A stretch of 64,000 nt of DNA. Origin: Siniperca chuatsi. Its lineage: Eukaryota; Chordata; Actinopteri; Centrarchiformes; Sinipercidae. Below, piece by piece: positions 17,001 through 30,899 of the stretch. A program made the translations under genes and the position numbers. The first letter of the stretch is position 1, and the number at the start of each line of letters is the position of its first letter. The stretch is taken from positions 6,688,175-6,752,174 of the forward strand of contig NC_058058.1 in assembly GCF_020085105.1 (NCBI RefSeq), written 5' to 3'. The notes below the pieces were generated by a model, which worked only from the letters and a program-made list of their open reading frames with translations, did no database searches and was not told the DNA's origin.

Positions 17001-20000
17001 ACATATTTTATCGTTCTTATGCCTTCCTTGTTTTATTTCTATCATTCATATATTCTATTGTTCTTAACATATCTGTTCTTGTTATTTGCTGCCTCTTTTG
17101 TTTGTTTGTTGTTTGTTATTCATTTGATTGCTTGGTTTTATTGCACAGTACTTGTTTTAATTTGCCTGTTTTTATTTATTCTCTTATTTCTTCCCTTTAT
17201 TGTAAAGCACTTTGAGCTACACCCCCTGTATGAAAGGTGCTATAGAAATAAAGTTTTATTATTATTATTATTATGTTTTTTCTGTCTCTTTGGTGGATGG
17301 CTCTAAATACTCCAATACCCATGAGCCTCAGCTGCTGTTGCTACCTTGCTATGGAGAAGAAGCCACGTGCGAATCAGAGCTGTGGCAAATTTAAAACACT
17401 TCACTGTTGCATTTGGGAACAAAACCAAAGTTGTTGAATTCATCAAAAAAATTTAAACTGCAGAATGTTTTTCCAGGTTTCTACAAAGTCTAATATTTAT
17501 TTTCCGCTAGCTGTTAGCAGCACAAACAACAAAATTTTAAGCTTAACTGTTGGATTTTTAGTTAGATAGCTAATATTGACAAATATTAACATCCAGTAGT
17601 ACTCTCATTGTCCTTTGTTTTGCTTACTGTGTTTATTTAGTTTACATATAGGAATGTAATACATATGAAACTTGAAATGTGAGGTGTGCTAACTTCAGCT
17701 TTTACCGCTCGCAGGAACGGTGCTAGCAGTAAGTCAGTTTGAGCTTGGTGAAGACGCAGATATTAGTGTAAAGATTTAGTCAGAAAAACTGAAAAAATTG
17801 TTATAGTGTTCGGCCTGGGAATTTTTCTCTGAATTCGGTCACCTAATGGGCAGTAAAGTTAAATTCATTGGTCAATTACAGAATTAGTTCAAAAGGACAT
17901 GATTGCCAATGTTGGTATGTATACAGCTACCACTAAATGTCACTAAGGAACCATATTTTATTGAGTAAGTAAGTAATACATCTGATTATTATGGTTAACT
18001 TCTTTCTAATCCTTTTTTACCTTACAGGGAAACGATGTTGACCTCATTAGTGCAGAAATAGGCCAAAATGACAAAAATGCAGGAATATATTTAAATGAAT
18101 CCTGTGATGTTAGTTAGCCAGTTAATCCAGACAAAAGTCACTGTTTGACCACGTTTAGTTGTACTGACCGAGCACTCTTGACACCAGACAGAGGATCACG
18201 GTGAAAATGACGAAAATCCAGTTCCAGGCGTGAGGACCTGCCACCGTGGAAACACCGAGGAAGATGAAGATGAGCGTCTCGCTCACGCTGCTCCACATCT
18301 TCAGGAAATATTTGATGGTGGTGTACGACTTGTGGGAGATGTTGGCCTCCACGTATGGCCGCATGATCACGCCACATGCTATCAACCTGTTTGGGACAGG
18401 AAGGAAACAAGGAGAGAGTTATGAACTTACCAACACAGAGTGAGGTTTGGCATTGCATGACTTAGCCAGTTAGTTTCTGCAGGTTTTAAAGCTGAACGAA
18501 ACAATATTTCTACACGAAGTACAACTGTTACTAACCAAATCATAAAGTGTGGCTGCAATACAGAAGTCCAACACATCCCCTACTAATTGAAACACTGTAA
18601 ATTTGTTTTGTTTTATTTAAAAACTGCAATAAGGCTTTGGAAATCTGTCCAGTGTGATCACTTCTCCACCTACAGGAGGTGATAAAACAAAACATAAAGA
18701 GATATTTTGACATTTTGGAAAATACGGCTTTTCGCTTTCTTGCTGAGAGTCGAAGATTGACACCACTCTCATGTCTGTACGCTAAATATGAAGCTGGAGC
18801 CAGCAGGCGGTTAGCTTAGCTTAGCATAAAGGCTGGAAGCAGAGGGAAACAACTTGCCTAGCCCTGTTCAAAGGTAAAAAATCTGCCTGTTAGCACATCT
18901 AAAGCTCACTAATTAACACATGAAATCTCGTTTTTTATTTTTTACCGAAACTACTGTGAAACCACTGTGAGGTTTGCCAGGCAAGATAAAGATATAACGA
19001 CATATAACATGTTAATTAGCTCTAGAGGAGCTGTAATACAGATTCTTTTAACATTTGACAGAGTCAGGCGAGCTGTTTCCCCGTTTCCAGTCCTTATGCT
19101 AAGCTAAGCTAAATGGCTGCTGACTGTAGCTTTAAATTTAACACGTGGATAAAAGTGTGGTGTCGATTTTCTCATCTCACTCGGTGAATAAGCGTGTTTT
19201 CCAAAATGTCAAACTATTCCTTTAAGTGAAAAACTTCAACTAAAATGACTAAGAAAAGGCAGATATTTAATTCACTGGTATTTAATTCATCATTTTACTC
19301 AAAGTTTTCACTCCGTATTTCTAACTCCTCCACTGGGACAAACTTTTGGGGCCATCAGGTTTATGGACTGTAGTGAATCATTCATGGTGGCTGTGGATTT
19401 GATAAGATAACATTTATTCTTGTCCTGTGTAGCTTTTAACAAGCATGTTAAAAACTGAAAACGGAGACAAGCAGGTATACGTTTTACCGAAGAAGAATAA
19501 CAATCCCATACATTAGGACATATATCATCATCATCAGTAGGCACAGAGGCTGAGTGACTTACGACATGATCCCCGACAGATGGAAGACCTCAGCAGAGAG
19601 GTAAGCCATGTAGCTGTAGAGGAAAACGAACAGGGGCTCGATGACTCGGGTGTGCGAGGTGAAGCGGGAAGTGAAGGCACCCAGGAGGCCGTAGATGCCT
19701 CCCACCATGAGGCCTCCCACTGAAACCACGAAGAAACAGACCACACCGAGGAGGGCGTCGACCACAGTCACAGTTCCTGCGTGGGAAAACTCCTCGAACA
19801 GGTGATACAGAACCTGCATAGCGAGAAACACATTTCCTGAGTCTTTTGTTGTCTGTTTTGTGTTTCGTTCAAGTTAAACTGTCAACCGTGTACTTGTTAT
19901 CTTTGCGAAGGAGGTTTTGTTCTTTGTTTATTAACAGGATATCTCAAAAATCTGGATCAAGATGCAGATCCATGTTTTTTTTATTATTGGATTTTGACTT

Positions 20001-23000
20001 GAAAAGATCTGGCACGTGTATCCCATGATTATCTCTGTGTGTATTTTTAATGCTGCTCATGATTCAGATGGAGATTAAAATCTTCCTTCACAATTATTTC
20101 TAAATTTCTGACCTCAAGAATTTTCTTTAATGCAACTTTCACTCAGTTACCAGTTTATTAGGTACACCTAGCTAATTATACAGGGAAGCGTTTGTTTATT
20201 TAGTCTACCCTCATTGATAGAAATGGGGTGGACAAAATAATAGAAACACCTGTCAGTATAACAATACAGCACCACAAACTACATCCTCCAGGAGACAGCA
20301 CAGACGTGAATTAATAGAAAATTGATCACAGTTTGCTCCATATTATCAGTGATTGCCTGTTAAGAGGGCTGATCTGATAATCTGATAATCACTCATATGA
20401 TTGGATAATGAATACAGACTGAAGCAGAGACAGAACAAAAACAAGGATGTGAAGAAAATGTCACTTAAATTTAAAAAGGCAGCTTCTGTTTGGCAGATAA
20501 ACCCTACAGATTTGTATCTGACTGCTCCTGTTTCAGCTTTGTGGCTTTATTTTTAATGTTTTAATTAATATTTCTTAATGTCTCAGTGAGTGGACATATT
20601 GTAAATTAAACAGTAATGCACTTCTGAAAGCAGTGGTGGAAGATGTACTCAGATGATGTTCTTAGGTAAAAGTACAGACGTATTATCAGCAAAATGTACT
20701 TTAAGTATCAAAGTGAAAATATATATTTTATCATCAGGTGGCTAAAACTAATGCATTACTGCTTAAGGAGGATTTTACTGTTGTAGCTGGGCGAGGTTAG
20801 AGCTGAAACAATAAACATAATCAAATAATCATTTATGTCATTTATGTCATTTTTCGGGCAAAATACTAAACATGTTTCAGATTTTCAATTGTGAGGATTT
20901 GCTGCTTTTGTTTTTCTTTGTGATAATAAACTGACTTAACTGACAAACTGATAAACTGACTTATAAAACTGATTTAAACTCATTTTTCACAATTTTCTGA
21001 CATTTTATAGACCAAACGATTATTGGTAATGAAAATACTTATTAGTTGCAGCCTCATTTGAGGTGTTACTGTGTCTAATTCCTTTATATACCTATAGTTA
21101 CTGTCAGTCGGGCCCCTCCAAAGGTTCACAAGATAAATCTGAGGGGTCATGAGATGATTAATGGAAGAGGAAAGAAGAACAAACAAAGTTCTGATACACA
21201 AATGTAAAATTTTTTGGGTGAAATATTGGATAATCTGACCTCTTTTGGCCCCAAACAGTAATTTAAATGAAACCATCTGAAAAGTTTAGAGGTGAAATGT
21301 TTTACAGGTGATCCAGACAGTTTTTTTTGTATGGGGTCAAGCCAAAAATGTTGGGATGCACTGGATTAATCTTTAACAATGTGTTGTATTTTATAAGATT
21401 ATCCACTGTTTTTTAATGTAAAATCTAAATTTAAAATGTAACCAGTAACTCCTGCTGTAAGATAAATGTAGTGGAGTAAAAAGTACAGTATTTCCCTCTG
21501 AAATGTAGTGGAAGAAGTATTTGGATCTTTAACTCAACCTGCAATACCACAATGTAGAAATACTCTGTTACAAGTCTTGCATTCAAAATTTTACTTAAAA
21601 AGTACAGACGTATTATCAGAAAAATGTACTTAAAGTATCAAGAGTAAACCATACTCATTGTGCAGTAAATGGTGTAATGATGTGTTAGCATGTCAGGCCA
21701 TTTTAATGTTGTAGCTGGTCGAGGTGGAGCTCGTTTTAACTACTTTATATACTGTTTGGTAGTTTGAGCCTTAGTAATGTCTCATTTTAAAAACTATTTT
21801 TACTGTATTAAAATATTAAAACTTAATCTTAAAAGTAACTAGTAACTCCAGTTGTCAAAAAATATGTGTAAAAAGTACAGTATTTCCTCCTTCGCTTCAC
21901 TCACCACAGTGACGGCGTCGTTGAGGAGCGACTCCCCGAACACGAGGATGTGCAGCAGCTCGTTGATGTGGATCTCCTCGAACACGGCCAGGACGGCCAC
22001 GGGGTCCACGGCCGAGATGATGGAGCCGAACAGCAGGCAGGACAGCAGGTCCACGCTGCCCAGCCTGGCTCCTTCAATCTGACACACGGCGTACATCATC
22101 CCGCCGATGAAGAAGGCGTTCCACAGAGTCCCCACCACCGCGAACACCAGGATGGTGCCCATGTTCTCCGTGAAGGCCCGGATGGGCAGGAAGTATCCGG
22201 CATCGAGGATGATGGGAGGCAGCAGGTAGAGGAAGAAGAGCTTGGAGTCGAGGACGGGGGCTTCCTCTCCGATGGCTTTGATGAAGCCGCCCACCAGCAG
22301 ACCAACGAAGATCAGCAGACAACTCTCTGGGACAACGTTCGACACCGTGGGAATAATGTGAAAAGCTGCGGAGAGAGAAGGTTTAAAGATTTTAACTTTT
22401 AAACATCAGATAAAATGTAAACACCATCCCTACTATACTAATGCCTACGTGCCATTCTGGTCATACATTTTAACATTTGTCCATTATTTTTAAGCATTTT
22501 TTTAAACTTACAAAGTGTGCAACATTTTCGGTTCCTCACTATAATTGTTTCATAAATTCCCCCTTTTAACAGAAATACAATGATTTTTCTTACATTAGTC
22601 CTAACCCTTTGTTTCTTAAACATGCATACTCCTCTCATGTCATATTGATTTCCTCTCATTTTAAACAGCTTTTGGACCCTTTCGGGTAGTAATTTGTTGT
22701 TTACCTTCTACGAAGTCTTGAATTTTAGAGCCTTTGATTTAATAAAAGTGGGTTAGTTGGTTCTTGATAAGCAGCTGTTTACAATTTGTATTGTTCTCTT
22801 ATGAGAAGATTAATCATGTGATCACTTTATTACTCCTAAATTGGCATTTTTAAGTGTACTTCTCATAAGCTTAATTCATTGGGGCCCAGGAGTTATTTCA
22901 AATGTGCTGAAACATTTATCAAGAACGAATACCAAACATTATCTGGTTCCATCATCCCAAACCGCTGCTTTTCTCTGTTTTGTATCTTTGTAAATTGACT

Positions 23001-26000
23001 ATCTTTGGATTTTGGACAGTTGGTCGGACAAAACAAGTAGCGTGAAGACAGCGTTTTTCAATATTTTTCGACATTTTATCAATTAAACGATTACTGAATA
23101 CTAATATAAAATAAATGCAGAAGAGATTGTTTTATAAGTAAAGTTGTGGCATAAGTAAATACATCAGGACCTAAGATTCACTGCAGGACATAAAAAAAAG
23201 AGATTATCACCTGACCTTGTACAAAGACTATTTTTAGTGATTTGGTATGACAGTAAAAAATGATCCACTCAGTTATTTGTACTTCACTGCAACGTCCTCA
23301 TGAAATATAAAACATGCTGCAGCTGCTGCAGGGGAACAAACAGGCTGTTTATGGGAACAGAAATATCTGTCTAAAAATATCTGCATGGTTTAAATTTTAT
23401 GTATTTAATCTGTATTCACCTGGGAACTCTTCACTATCAGCCTTTAGTGGATGTTACTGAAATGAAAAATCAAGGCCTGCAACCAACAATCATTTTCATT
23501 GTTCATTAATCTGTTTTTCTCGACTGACTGATTTATCATTCAGTCCATAAAATGCCAGAAAATAGTGGAAAATTACCATCACAAGTCCCAAGATCCCCAA
23601 GGCGACGTCTCCATTTTTTATTGTTTAGTCTAAACTTCAATCCAAAACCCTAACATATATAATTTACGATGATATTAAACAGAGAAGAGCAGGACATCCT
23701 CACATTTGAGAACAGGAAACCAGTGAACGTTTGTCATTTCTTTTACTCAGTTTTCTGGCTCTTCTCTAATTTCTCTAATCTCTTTTACCTCTTTGGTAAC
23801 AATCTGAGAAAAAAATTAAAATCACTCTTTGGTTGAACTGCAGACTCTAACTTATGTCCACACTGAGGCCATAGCCGGTGATGAGAGGTCACAAGTACAC
23901 TTCACGCTTCATTTTAAGAGGTCACAAAAAACAAAAAATGGTGTAAATTGGACTAATTGGTCGTTTCAACACTAGAAAAATCTCCCTCTTCTGGACCTGA
24001 ACACTAACAAAGCGACATCACTGACAGAAACTAATAATGCAGGAAAAAAAAAAAACATACATAAGCAATAATATTTTTTCATCTCTTTTACATTTTAAAG
24101 AGACATATGTTTTGCATAAGTGGGTCAAAATGACCTAAATGCATTTCCTATGAAAATGTGTAGGGATCTTTCCTCCTTATCAGTTATTTCTGTCAGATAT
24201 ATTTTGTATTTACATCTCAACTGTTACACACCAGGACAATTTTACATTTGATACAAAATATGTAAATCACTAAACTGATAGCTATTTTTTTTACACAACA
24301 TTTACAATCTGTTATTCCAACGAAATTATCCTACTTTATAGCTAGCTAACATTAGCTTGCCGGCTAACATCACTGTAGTTTTGGTTGAACTGTTAGCATA
24401 GGTAGCATAACAACAAATGTGATGGTGAAAATGACAAACATTACAAACTTTAAACCTGCGGTTACTGATTTTTTGGCCACTTGGGGGCAGTGAAAAAGTT
24501 GATGCACTGAACTTTTTAGCAAACAGCTGCTGATTTACACATCCAGCAGTTATGGAGCAACATTAACAATCATCAGGAGTCGTGTTTCTGACCACCTGAT
24601 GAATGTAAGTCCAATACTCCCTCTGTTTAAGTTCTGATTTTGGTCTCCACCAACTCCTGAGGGAAATATCAGGCTCTTTAGCTGCTAAACGCTCCACTGT
24701 GCTCACCAGCTAGTCTCTAACTGTGTCTGTCTGCCGACCGTGACATCACATGACATCTCTGTGTCATGTGACGTGGGGTCCAGGCCGCTGTAACAAACGT
24801 TTTCTGCGATGTTTTCTGCAGCCAGCGGTCTTGTGTGCAGCTGTCCTCGCCCCCTCCTCTCCTCTCTGACTCTGCACACTGGGGTCTTTGTTATCGAGCA
24901 GTGCATTAGGACAGGAAGTCGGACCGGCCCTCGGAGACAACAGCTGGACGAAAGAGATAAGATGCCAGAGAGCTTCGCTCTGCTCACTCAGCCAACGACA
25001 AACCGCAAGAGAGATTCCTACAGCCAATCAGAATAATCTCTGACCAGCGTTTAGACATTGAACATGGTGGCATGGTGGATAATACAACAATAACAAAGCC
25101 AAATTGCTTCATTGTTTATACTTAAACTGTCCTGTAATGAGGGCTGTAGCTGCACTGAGGTCAGCAAGATCATGTCCAATACTTCATGTTTCTGAAAACT
25201 ACAAAGTTTACATACAAAGTTTATTTGTACGGCAACAGTTCATACAAATGCTGTTCAAAGTGTTTTACAGGCAACAGAAAAAAAGGAAAAGAGAAGTACA
25301 ATAGTGATTAAGATACATAAAAACAATTACTGAGGATGCTAAATTAAATATTTAGAGATATCTAACTGCTGTGGACCATGGACCAACTGCAACTAGCAAA
25401 TATTAGATTTGGCTTTTAGTTTTCTAAGGATGCACCGATACAACGTTTTCTCTCCCGACACAGATTCTGATGCCTCGACTCTTGATATCTGCTGATAACG
25501 AGTATCGATCCGATACCAGTGTTTTCTTTTCCCCCAACTTAAAATTGAAATCTGTATGTCACACTGTGTGAGGCTCATTATAATCATTTTCATGTAAAAT
25601 AACATGAGGCCAGGGTTGGTGGTCTGACTGAATCAATGTAACTGATGGCAGAAACGCAGTGGTGTTGTTAAATGACATTAAGTGTGAGTTTTTATTCTAC
25701 AATCACACATATTATACATGTTGTGTTTTTCGTGGCTGATACAGATTATTTTCTGACTAAATGTGTTAAAAAATAAAACAATCAAAATAAAAGAGATTTA
25801 GTATTATTTTTTATCAAGAGCCCAAATGAGATACCGATATAAATATTTAGAGTTTAGAAACAATATATCTGCAAACCTTTATTTTTTATTTTTTTACAAA
25901 AAAAACAAGGATCCCTTAAATTTGGTTTGAGCGGGGCATTTTACATTTGAAAAATACATTTCTTAATGCTCCCTGGAGGACAAACTTTGTAATGGAGATA

Positions 26001-28484
26001 CTATTTTAAAATTGCTTTGGCATTTCTGTACTGCAATTTCCTCGAACTCATAAGTCGACATATACAAAGATACTGATATATCTGTGATAAGCTAATATCA
26101 GTCAGTATTGGTCAGTTTGGCTCTATTTAGTGTAATATGAAACAAAAATTTGACTATAATGTAGAGATAAAATCTACACTTAATATACTTGAAATGAATA
26201 AATAAAATTTTGTGATTTTCTTAAACGCTCTGAAAATTGTACAGAGTTTGGTTGGTGGCTGGTCAAACATTTCTTGGGTGGGTGGGATCACGGTAAAAAC
26301 AGAACAACATAAAAAAGAACATAACAACACTGAAAAAACATTAAAATTGAGTCTCTCAGAAGAATTGAGCAGGCCGACTGCCTGAGGAATAAATGACTTC
26401 TTAATGACTTCTCTTAAGTTCTTTGTAGCCAGAGGCATCCTGTAGTGTCCAGAGTTTAGCCTTTCAACAAATGAGCAGCGTAGTTGTGTCAGAGCTAAAG
26501 GTAGACTTATTATAAATCTCCAGAGAGATACATTTAATCCCTCTAATTGGTCTGAACAGCTGCTTTCAAACCCCTTGACAAGGCTGAATTTAAAATCCAA
26601 TCCTTCAACATTTGCTTCGACTACAGACAGACAGACGCTCACACCATCAGGTCCTAAAATAGGTTTGTGGAACATAACTGGAGCAGTCTGTGGAAGGAAT
26701 ATCCAGTGTTTCAGCAGCGGTGAAGCTAGAAGATATAGGCCATAGGATACAGGAGACTCATCCCCAACTGAACATTTGGGTTTTTTTGTTTAAAGTGTTT
26801 TCATAACTGTCTTTCACCCTCTGAGGGAGACGAGTTTGATTTTAGTCCATTAACAGAACAGAAAACTGCCTTTATTTCATCTTAAAAATATTTCGAGAGT
26901 AAAAGCAGAAAGCAAAGCAGAAAAACTGCATTTATGTCTTGTTGGGTGGAATATTGCAAAGTCACTGATCTGCCCAAAACGACCGTGGGCTCCCCAAAGA
27001 TAATACAAAATGCTGCAACCAGAACTCTAATAAGAAAGAACAAATTACACCAATTTGACTTTTTGTCTGTAAAGCTCTACACAGCCTTTGTCCAGAGTAT
27101 CTCTCTGACCTGTTCATCCAATATGAACCTTCTACCTCCGGGAATAAACAGATTGCATTATATATGCAAAAGCAGAATAAAAACATGCCTTTTCTCCTGT
27201 ACATCTAACTGTTGTGTTTGTATTTTAACTGCATCTGATTGTTGTAGCTTTTATTGTTGCAATTATTGGCTCTCGGTCAAAAGACGTGCTCACATTGTTT
27301 TACAACTATGGATTTTGGTGTTGTATTATTTTTTGATTTTGTGAATATGGGTGATGCATGAAAGACTGACATGGCTGTTCACACATGACACATTTAAATT
27401 AACCAGTTACTTGAAGAAAGCCTGAGAGATGAGAAAACATTTATCACGATAAACTGTAGGCTTGTGGCGGTTTTTGGCGTCCATTTTATTTGAAACCCTT
27501 CACATAAATATGTTATTTTAAAGTATATAGAAGCACATATAATGTTGTAACTGATGTTTTTCTTTTCCTTTTGGTTGTGTGTGAAGATGCACGTAATATT
27601 TGTTTGATGTTTGATAAGTAACGGTGTCTTGTAATCCGACGTGGGATGGATCAAACGTTTGGCGTGACACAGAAATAAACAGTAACTACCTGACTGTATC
27701 TGTTTGGCTAGTCTTGCATGTATGTATATGTATGTACAGTATATATATGTCTGCTTATGTGTGCGTGTATGTATATGAAATGTGCTATATAAATAAAGTT
27801 GTTTGCTTGGACAGAAAAAGCCCAATTTATTTCATGCTTTTCCAGTTGGTTTATGATAACTCAGCAGCTGGTTGTTTCAAATTTAGTTTTGCATCCTCTG
27901 TCATAATGTATTTTTATCTTCATCACTGCTGTTAGGGTTAGGTATTCATTTTTGTTGCTCTTCTCTTCTCTTTTCTATTGAACCGCATGACATTTTTCTA
28001 TACAAATAAACATTTTACAAACACAAAAAACAAAACAAAACAATAACTGTAAACCACCTAGAAAAACACATAAAATACAGTTTTGGAGCCTCCTCCCTCC
28101 CTCCAGTCTGGATAATCAGCCCCCTTCTATTTATAATAACCGAGCACCTCACTAATGCTGGGGGTGGGATTATTAAATATTTTGGCAGCAGGCTATCTGA
28201 GTCATGTGTCACTCACCAAGTTTCATGAGCAGGGCCAGGAGGATCCACAGAGAGATCTCAAAGGGCTTCCTGACGTGCTCGTAGTTGAAGGAGAGGACGG
28301 GGAAAGCCTTTTTGTGAGCAGTGGAGTTAGTTTGGCGAAGGGAGTCATTCCCTGTCGTCTCGTTGTTTCCCGAAACAACATCACGACTCGCGGACGCAGC
28401 AGAGGCGAAAACGAGCAACAAAACGCACATTAACCCCGTCAGAGGCGGACTGGAGCCCCTCCGGTCGGGACGGAGCACAGCCAT
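11070..28484 (-). CDS. slc9a1: Na+/H+ exchanger NHE1-type (slc9a1, probably the beta-NHE paralogue)
   Basis: A plasma-membrane electroneutral Na+/H+ antiporter for cell pH and volume. Twelve exons: 28484-28217, 22365-21905, 19813-19563, 18386-18169, 16479-16283, 15439-15350, 15162-15092, 14447-14274, 13017-12903, 12799-12701, 11783-11711, 11332-11070; 2280 nt, 759 aa, all phases compatible. Exon 1 encodes a hydrophobic N-terminal segment, then NET and NST glycosylation sequons. The ion-binding motif FGESLLND is at residues 232-239 (Glu234 and Asp239 match human Glu262 and Asp267). Exons 6-7 hold the CHP-binding segment ([12 protein letters not shown] to [22 protein letters not shown]). The tail ends [10 protein letters not shown] as in NHE1, so it is not NHE2 to NHE5. 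Exons 10/11 create RRMS (residues 647-650), a PKA consensus absent from human NHE1, and the human RSK site context RIGSDP is not conserved. This favours slc9a1b/beta-NHE. Confidence 0.95.
13790..14020 (+). mobile_element. LINE/SINE 3'-tail remnant in slc9a1 intron 8
   Basis: AT-rich remnant ending with the 'aaagctctttgaattgcc...atgtgctatataaata' tail typical of vertebrate L2-like LINE 3' ends. It has no intact frame and lies antisense to slc9a1. Confidence 0.55.
16880..17280 (+). mobile_element. L2-like LINE 3' end with TTA microsatellite tail
   Basis: A short plus-strand frame contains [14 protein letters not shown], like the last residues of L2-type ORF2 proteins. It is followed by 'gtaaagcactttgagctaca...ggtgctatagaaataaag' and then a run of TTA repeats (about 17258-17275), the standard L2-type 3' end. 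It is truncated, so no element can be active, and it sits in slc9a1 intron 4. Confidence 0.75.
18693..19226. mobile_element. MITE-like element with inverted ends in slc9a1 intron 3
   Basis: The ends are inverted copies built around 'tttgacattttggaaaa', and the interior carries 'ttagcttagcttagcataaaggctgga', a sequence block common in teleost genomes. At about 530 bp it has no coding capacity. Class assignment as a non-autonomous DNA transposon rests on the inverted termini. Confidence 0.75.
20630..21890. repeat. Cluster of 'agtggtgga...agtactt' repeats in slc9a1 intron 2
   Basis: Two direct copies share 'agtacagacgtattatcag' followed by 'aaatgtactt.aagtatcaa' (near 20692 and 21600), with further 'gaaatgtagtggaagaagta' segments. 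Between them, near 20990-21060, is a fragment of another repeat ('tatagaccaaacgatta..ggt'). The same family occurs at 28970-30461 and near 59461. It abuts exon 2 within about 15-70 bp. Confidence 0.65.
24330..24730. repeat. Dispersed repeat copy A in slc9a1 intron 1
   Basis: Starts around 'ctttatagctagctaacattagcttgccggct' and runs through 'cacatccagcagttatggagcaacatta' to 'caccagctagtctctaactgtgtctgtctgc'. A diverged second copy in the same orientation lies at about 30920-31255. No coding capacity. Confidence 0.7.
25400..26150. repeat. Degenerate dispersed repeat in slc9a1 intron 1
   Basis: Includes the 'aaggatgcaccgata...cgatccgatacca' theme and 'tgatatctgtgataagctaatatcagtcagtat', seen again near 9720-10630 and 48450-49160. 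Non-coding and AT-rich. Confidence 0.5.
26930..27810 (+). mobile_element. Degenerate LINE ORF2 C-terminal remnant and tail
   Basis: The plus-strand frame reads [13 protein letters not shown]...[16 protein letters not shown], a decayed version of the conserved 'YCN..L.GLP......LQ.IQNAAAR.LT...' block near the end of L2/Rex-type LINE ORF2 proteins. At 27780-27803 a 'gaaatgtgctatataaataaagtt' tail closes the element. It has frame breaks throughout. Confidence 0.65.
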
Positions 28485-28969
28485 TTTCAGTGGGTTTGAC
28501 GGCTGACAGCTCTAGATCCGATGAAGATGAAGATGAGGATAGTACGGGAAGCGAGTGTGGTGCGCCTCGGAGAAGCGCGCACTTTTACGCACGACCTCTC
28601 CGTAAATCTTAAAATCACTCATAGCTGCAGAAGAACAAACGGTGGTTTATGTTGCAAACAAACACGCAGCTGTCTCCGGCGGGTGGTGATGTTAAACTTC
28701 ACGCTTCTTACTTGCCTGCTGACATGTTTTAAAGCCTGTTGGGTTGTTGCCCTGTTTCATCCAAACATGCTGTTTTCTCTTCAAATGTAACTCTTGACAA
28801 GTTGCATCAGGTAGCAACATCCATCAGACAGAAATCTCTCACGCTGAGGTCTTTTCCTCTCCACTTTAACACGTAGCTCCTCCGAAGTTTAGCCAGAGTG
28901 AAAGTGACATCTGCTGGAGAGGAGGACCACAACGACCACCAGGCGGCCTCCCCAGTAAGTACACATCTG

Positions 28970-30461
28970 TGGTGGGAAGAAGCATTTACTCAGATTCTGT
29001 ACTTGAGTATTTCTGTCTTATGCTACTTTATATTTCTACTTCACTACATTTCAGGGAGAAAAAAATGTTCTTTTTACTCTTTTTTTTTTTTACAGATAAA
29101 TAAGTTACTAGTTTATAATTTTACATAAAATTATCAGTTTATAATAATGATGCATTGTTATAGATTAATTTACTTGCCACCTCGGCCAGTAACAACATGA
29201 AAGTACCACTTACAAAGATAATGATCCAATGATGCACAGCTGTGAAAGTACTCAGATCTTCTACTTAAGTAAAAGTAGCAACACTACAGTGTAAAAATAC
29301 TCTGTTACAAGTAAAGTCCTGCATTCAAAATCTGACTTAAGTTAAAGTACACAAGTCTTAGCATCAAAATATACTTAAAGTACTAAAAGTAAAAGTACTC
29401 ATTATACAGAATAGCCCATTTCAAAATAATATATATTATTGTATTATAATCAGAATCAGAAATACTTTATTGATCCCCGAGGGGAAACTCTTTTGCTACA
29501 GCAGCTCACCTTTACGTCAGTGCACACAGGAATAGAAGTACTAAGCAAAAAATATAATACACTATAATACAGGTCAGAAAATAAAATAAATTAAGTACCA
29601 AGTGGATATAAGTATAAAATAAAATAAGTGTGAAGTACCAAGTGGGTTTATCGGTTGATGATAATAATACGTTATAATCATAGTAGGTTATAATGAGACG
29701 GAGGATGTTGCACAGCAGTAATAGAGGTATGAATAAATATCAATAAATAGGGAATTTTAAACTAAGATATTGGACAGGAGTATTAACCAAGAATATTGCA
29801 CAATTATTTCAAGTATGGCAGAGATGTTAATGATCAATGTCCAGTTTAGTGACCTAGGGTCATACAGACTAACCCTTAGAGGGAGGAGTTAAAGAGTTTG
29901 ATGGCCACAGGCAGGAATGACTTCCTGTGGCGCTCTGTGGTGCATTTTGGGGGGATGAGTCTTTCGCTGAAGGTGCTCCTTTGTTTGACCAGCACATCAT
30001 GGAGCGGGTGGGAGACACTGTCCAAGATGGCATGTAGTTTGGCCAAATTATTGATGCATTAATGTGCACATCACTTTAATGTTGCAGCTTGTAAAGTTGG
30101 AGCTAATTTTAATTACTTTATATACTGCCAGGTAGCTTAGCCTATACTAATATAAAATAATTTATCAGTTGATTTATATTTTGTATTAATAATCTAATAT
30201 AATAAAATGGAAAGTAAAGTACAAGTACCTCAAAATTGAACTTAAGTACAGTACTTGAGTAAATGTACTGAATTACTTTCCAGCATTGATGATATATAAC
30301 ACAGGAGCCATTCTTCATAACGAGTACTTTTACTTTTGATACTGTAATACTTTTTGTTGGTAATACGTCTTTTACTTTTACTTGTAATTAAGTATTTTTA
30401 AAGCGCGGTGTTGCTACTTTTACTTAAGTTAATGATCTGAATACGTCATTCCACCACTGGG
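28970..30461. mobile_element. Teleost inverted-end repeat with a nested retroposon
   Basis: The left end 'gtggtgggaagaagcatttactcagat' and the right end, read in reverse complement, 'agtggtggaatgacgtattcagat' form imperfect terminal inverted repeats. The interior has the familiar 'aagtaaaagtagcaacac...ctctgttacaagtaaagtcctgcattca' blocks. At 29449-30065 it is interrupted by a different element. Confidence 0.7.
29449..30065. mobile_element. Retroposon fragment nested in the repeat above
   Basis: Begins 'cagaatcagaaatactttattgatccccgagg' and continues to 'gtctgatggccac'-like and 'agcacatcatggagcgggtggga' blocks (29890-30050), both widespread in fish retroposons. Truncated and non-coding here. 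It interrupts the older element, so it inserted later. Confidence 0.6.
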
Positions 30462-30899
30462 ACATATATGATACATATTGCTTTTGTGATTTATATTATT
30501 TTGTATTGATTTTTATATTCCTTGGCTTCTCACTGGAAATCTGTGACTCTCGTTTATGACGTTTTATGAGTTTTTAATTGATATAACTGGGCCCTACTGT
30601 CACTCTGATGACCTGATGATGATTCAAGTTATTCTCTCAGCTACTCAAATAAGGTAAAGTAGAATAAATTGTTATTTGAAATAGCTTCCAGTTTTAGTTC
30701 AGAATAAACAAGTGATTCACAGCTGACACTTCCTCTCTGTCAGCCCCCAGCAGAGAAGAATTAGTAAAACCAACAACCATGTTTGGTTCCCACAGTGTCA
30801 GACCTCCTCCTCTGGCTGCTGTCTGGCCAGCGGAGCCTGATGGAAACATAAATCTAGAGGTTGTTTGTTTTTGACAGGGATGTGAAATGATGAACTGAA

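Noticed and set aside
21950-22402. 150-codon plus-strand frame opposite slc9a1 exon 2
   Set aside because: It is a GC-rich shadow of the exchanger exon and resembles no protein.
24703-25036. Frames of 75-94 codons on both strands in a GC-richer patch
   Set aside because: No family resemblance, no splice partners, and the area adjoins a dispersed repeat.
26154-26675. 173-codon minus-strand frame
   Set aside because: It has low-complexity and repeat-like sequence with no domain and no flanking splice logic. It lies in degenerate transposon material in slc9a1 intron 1.
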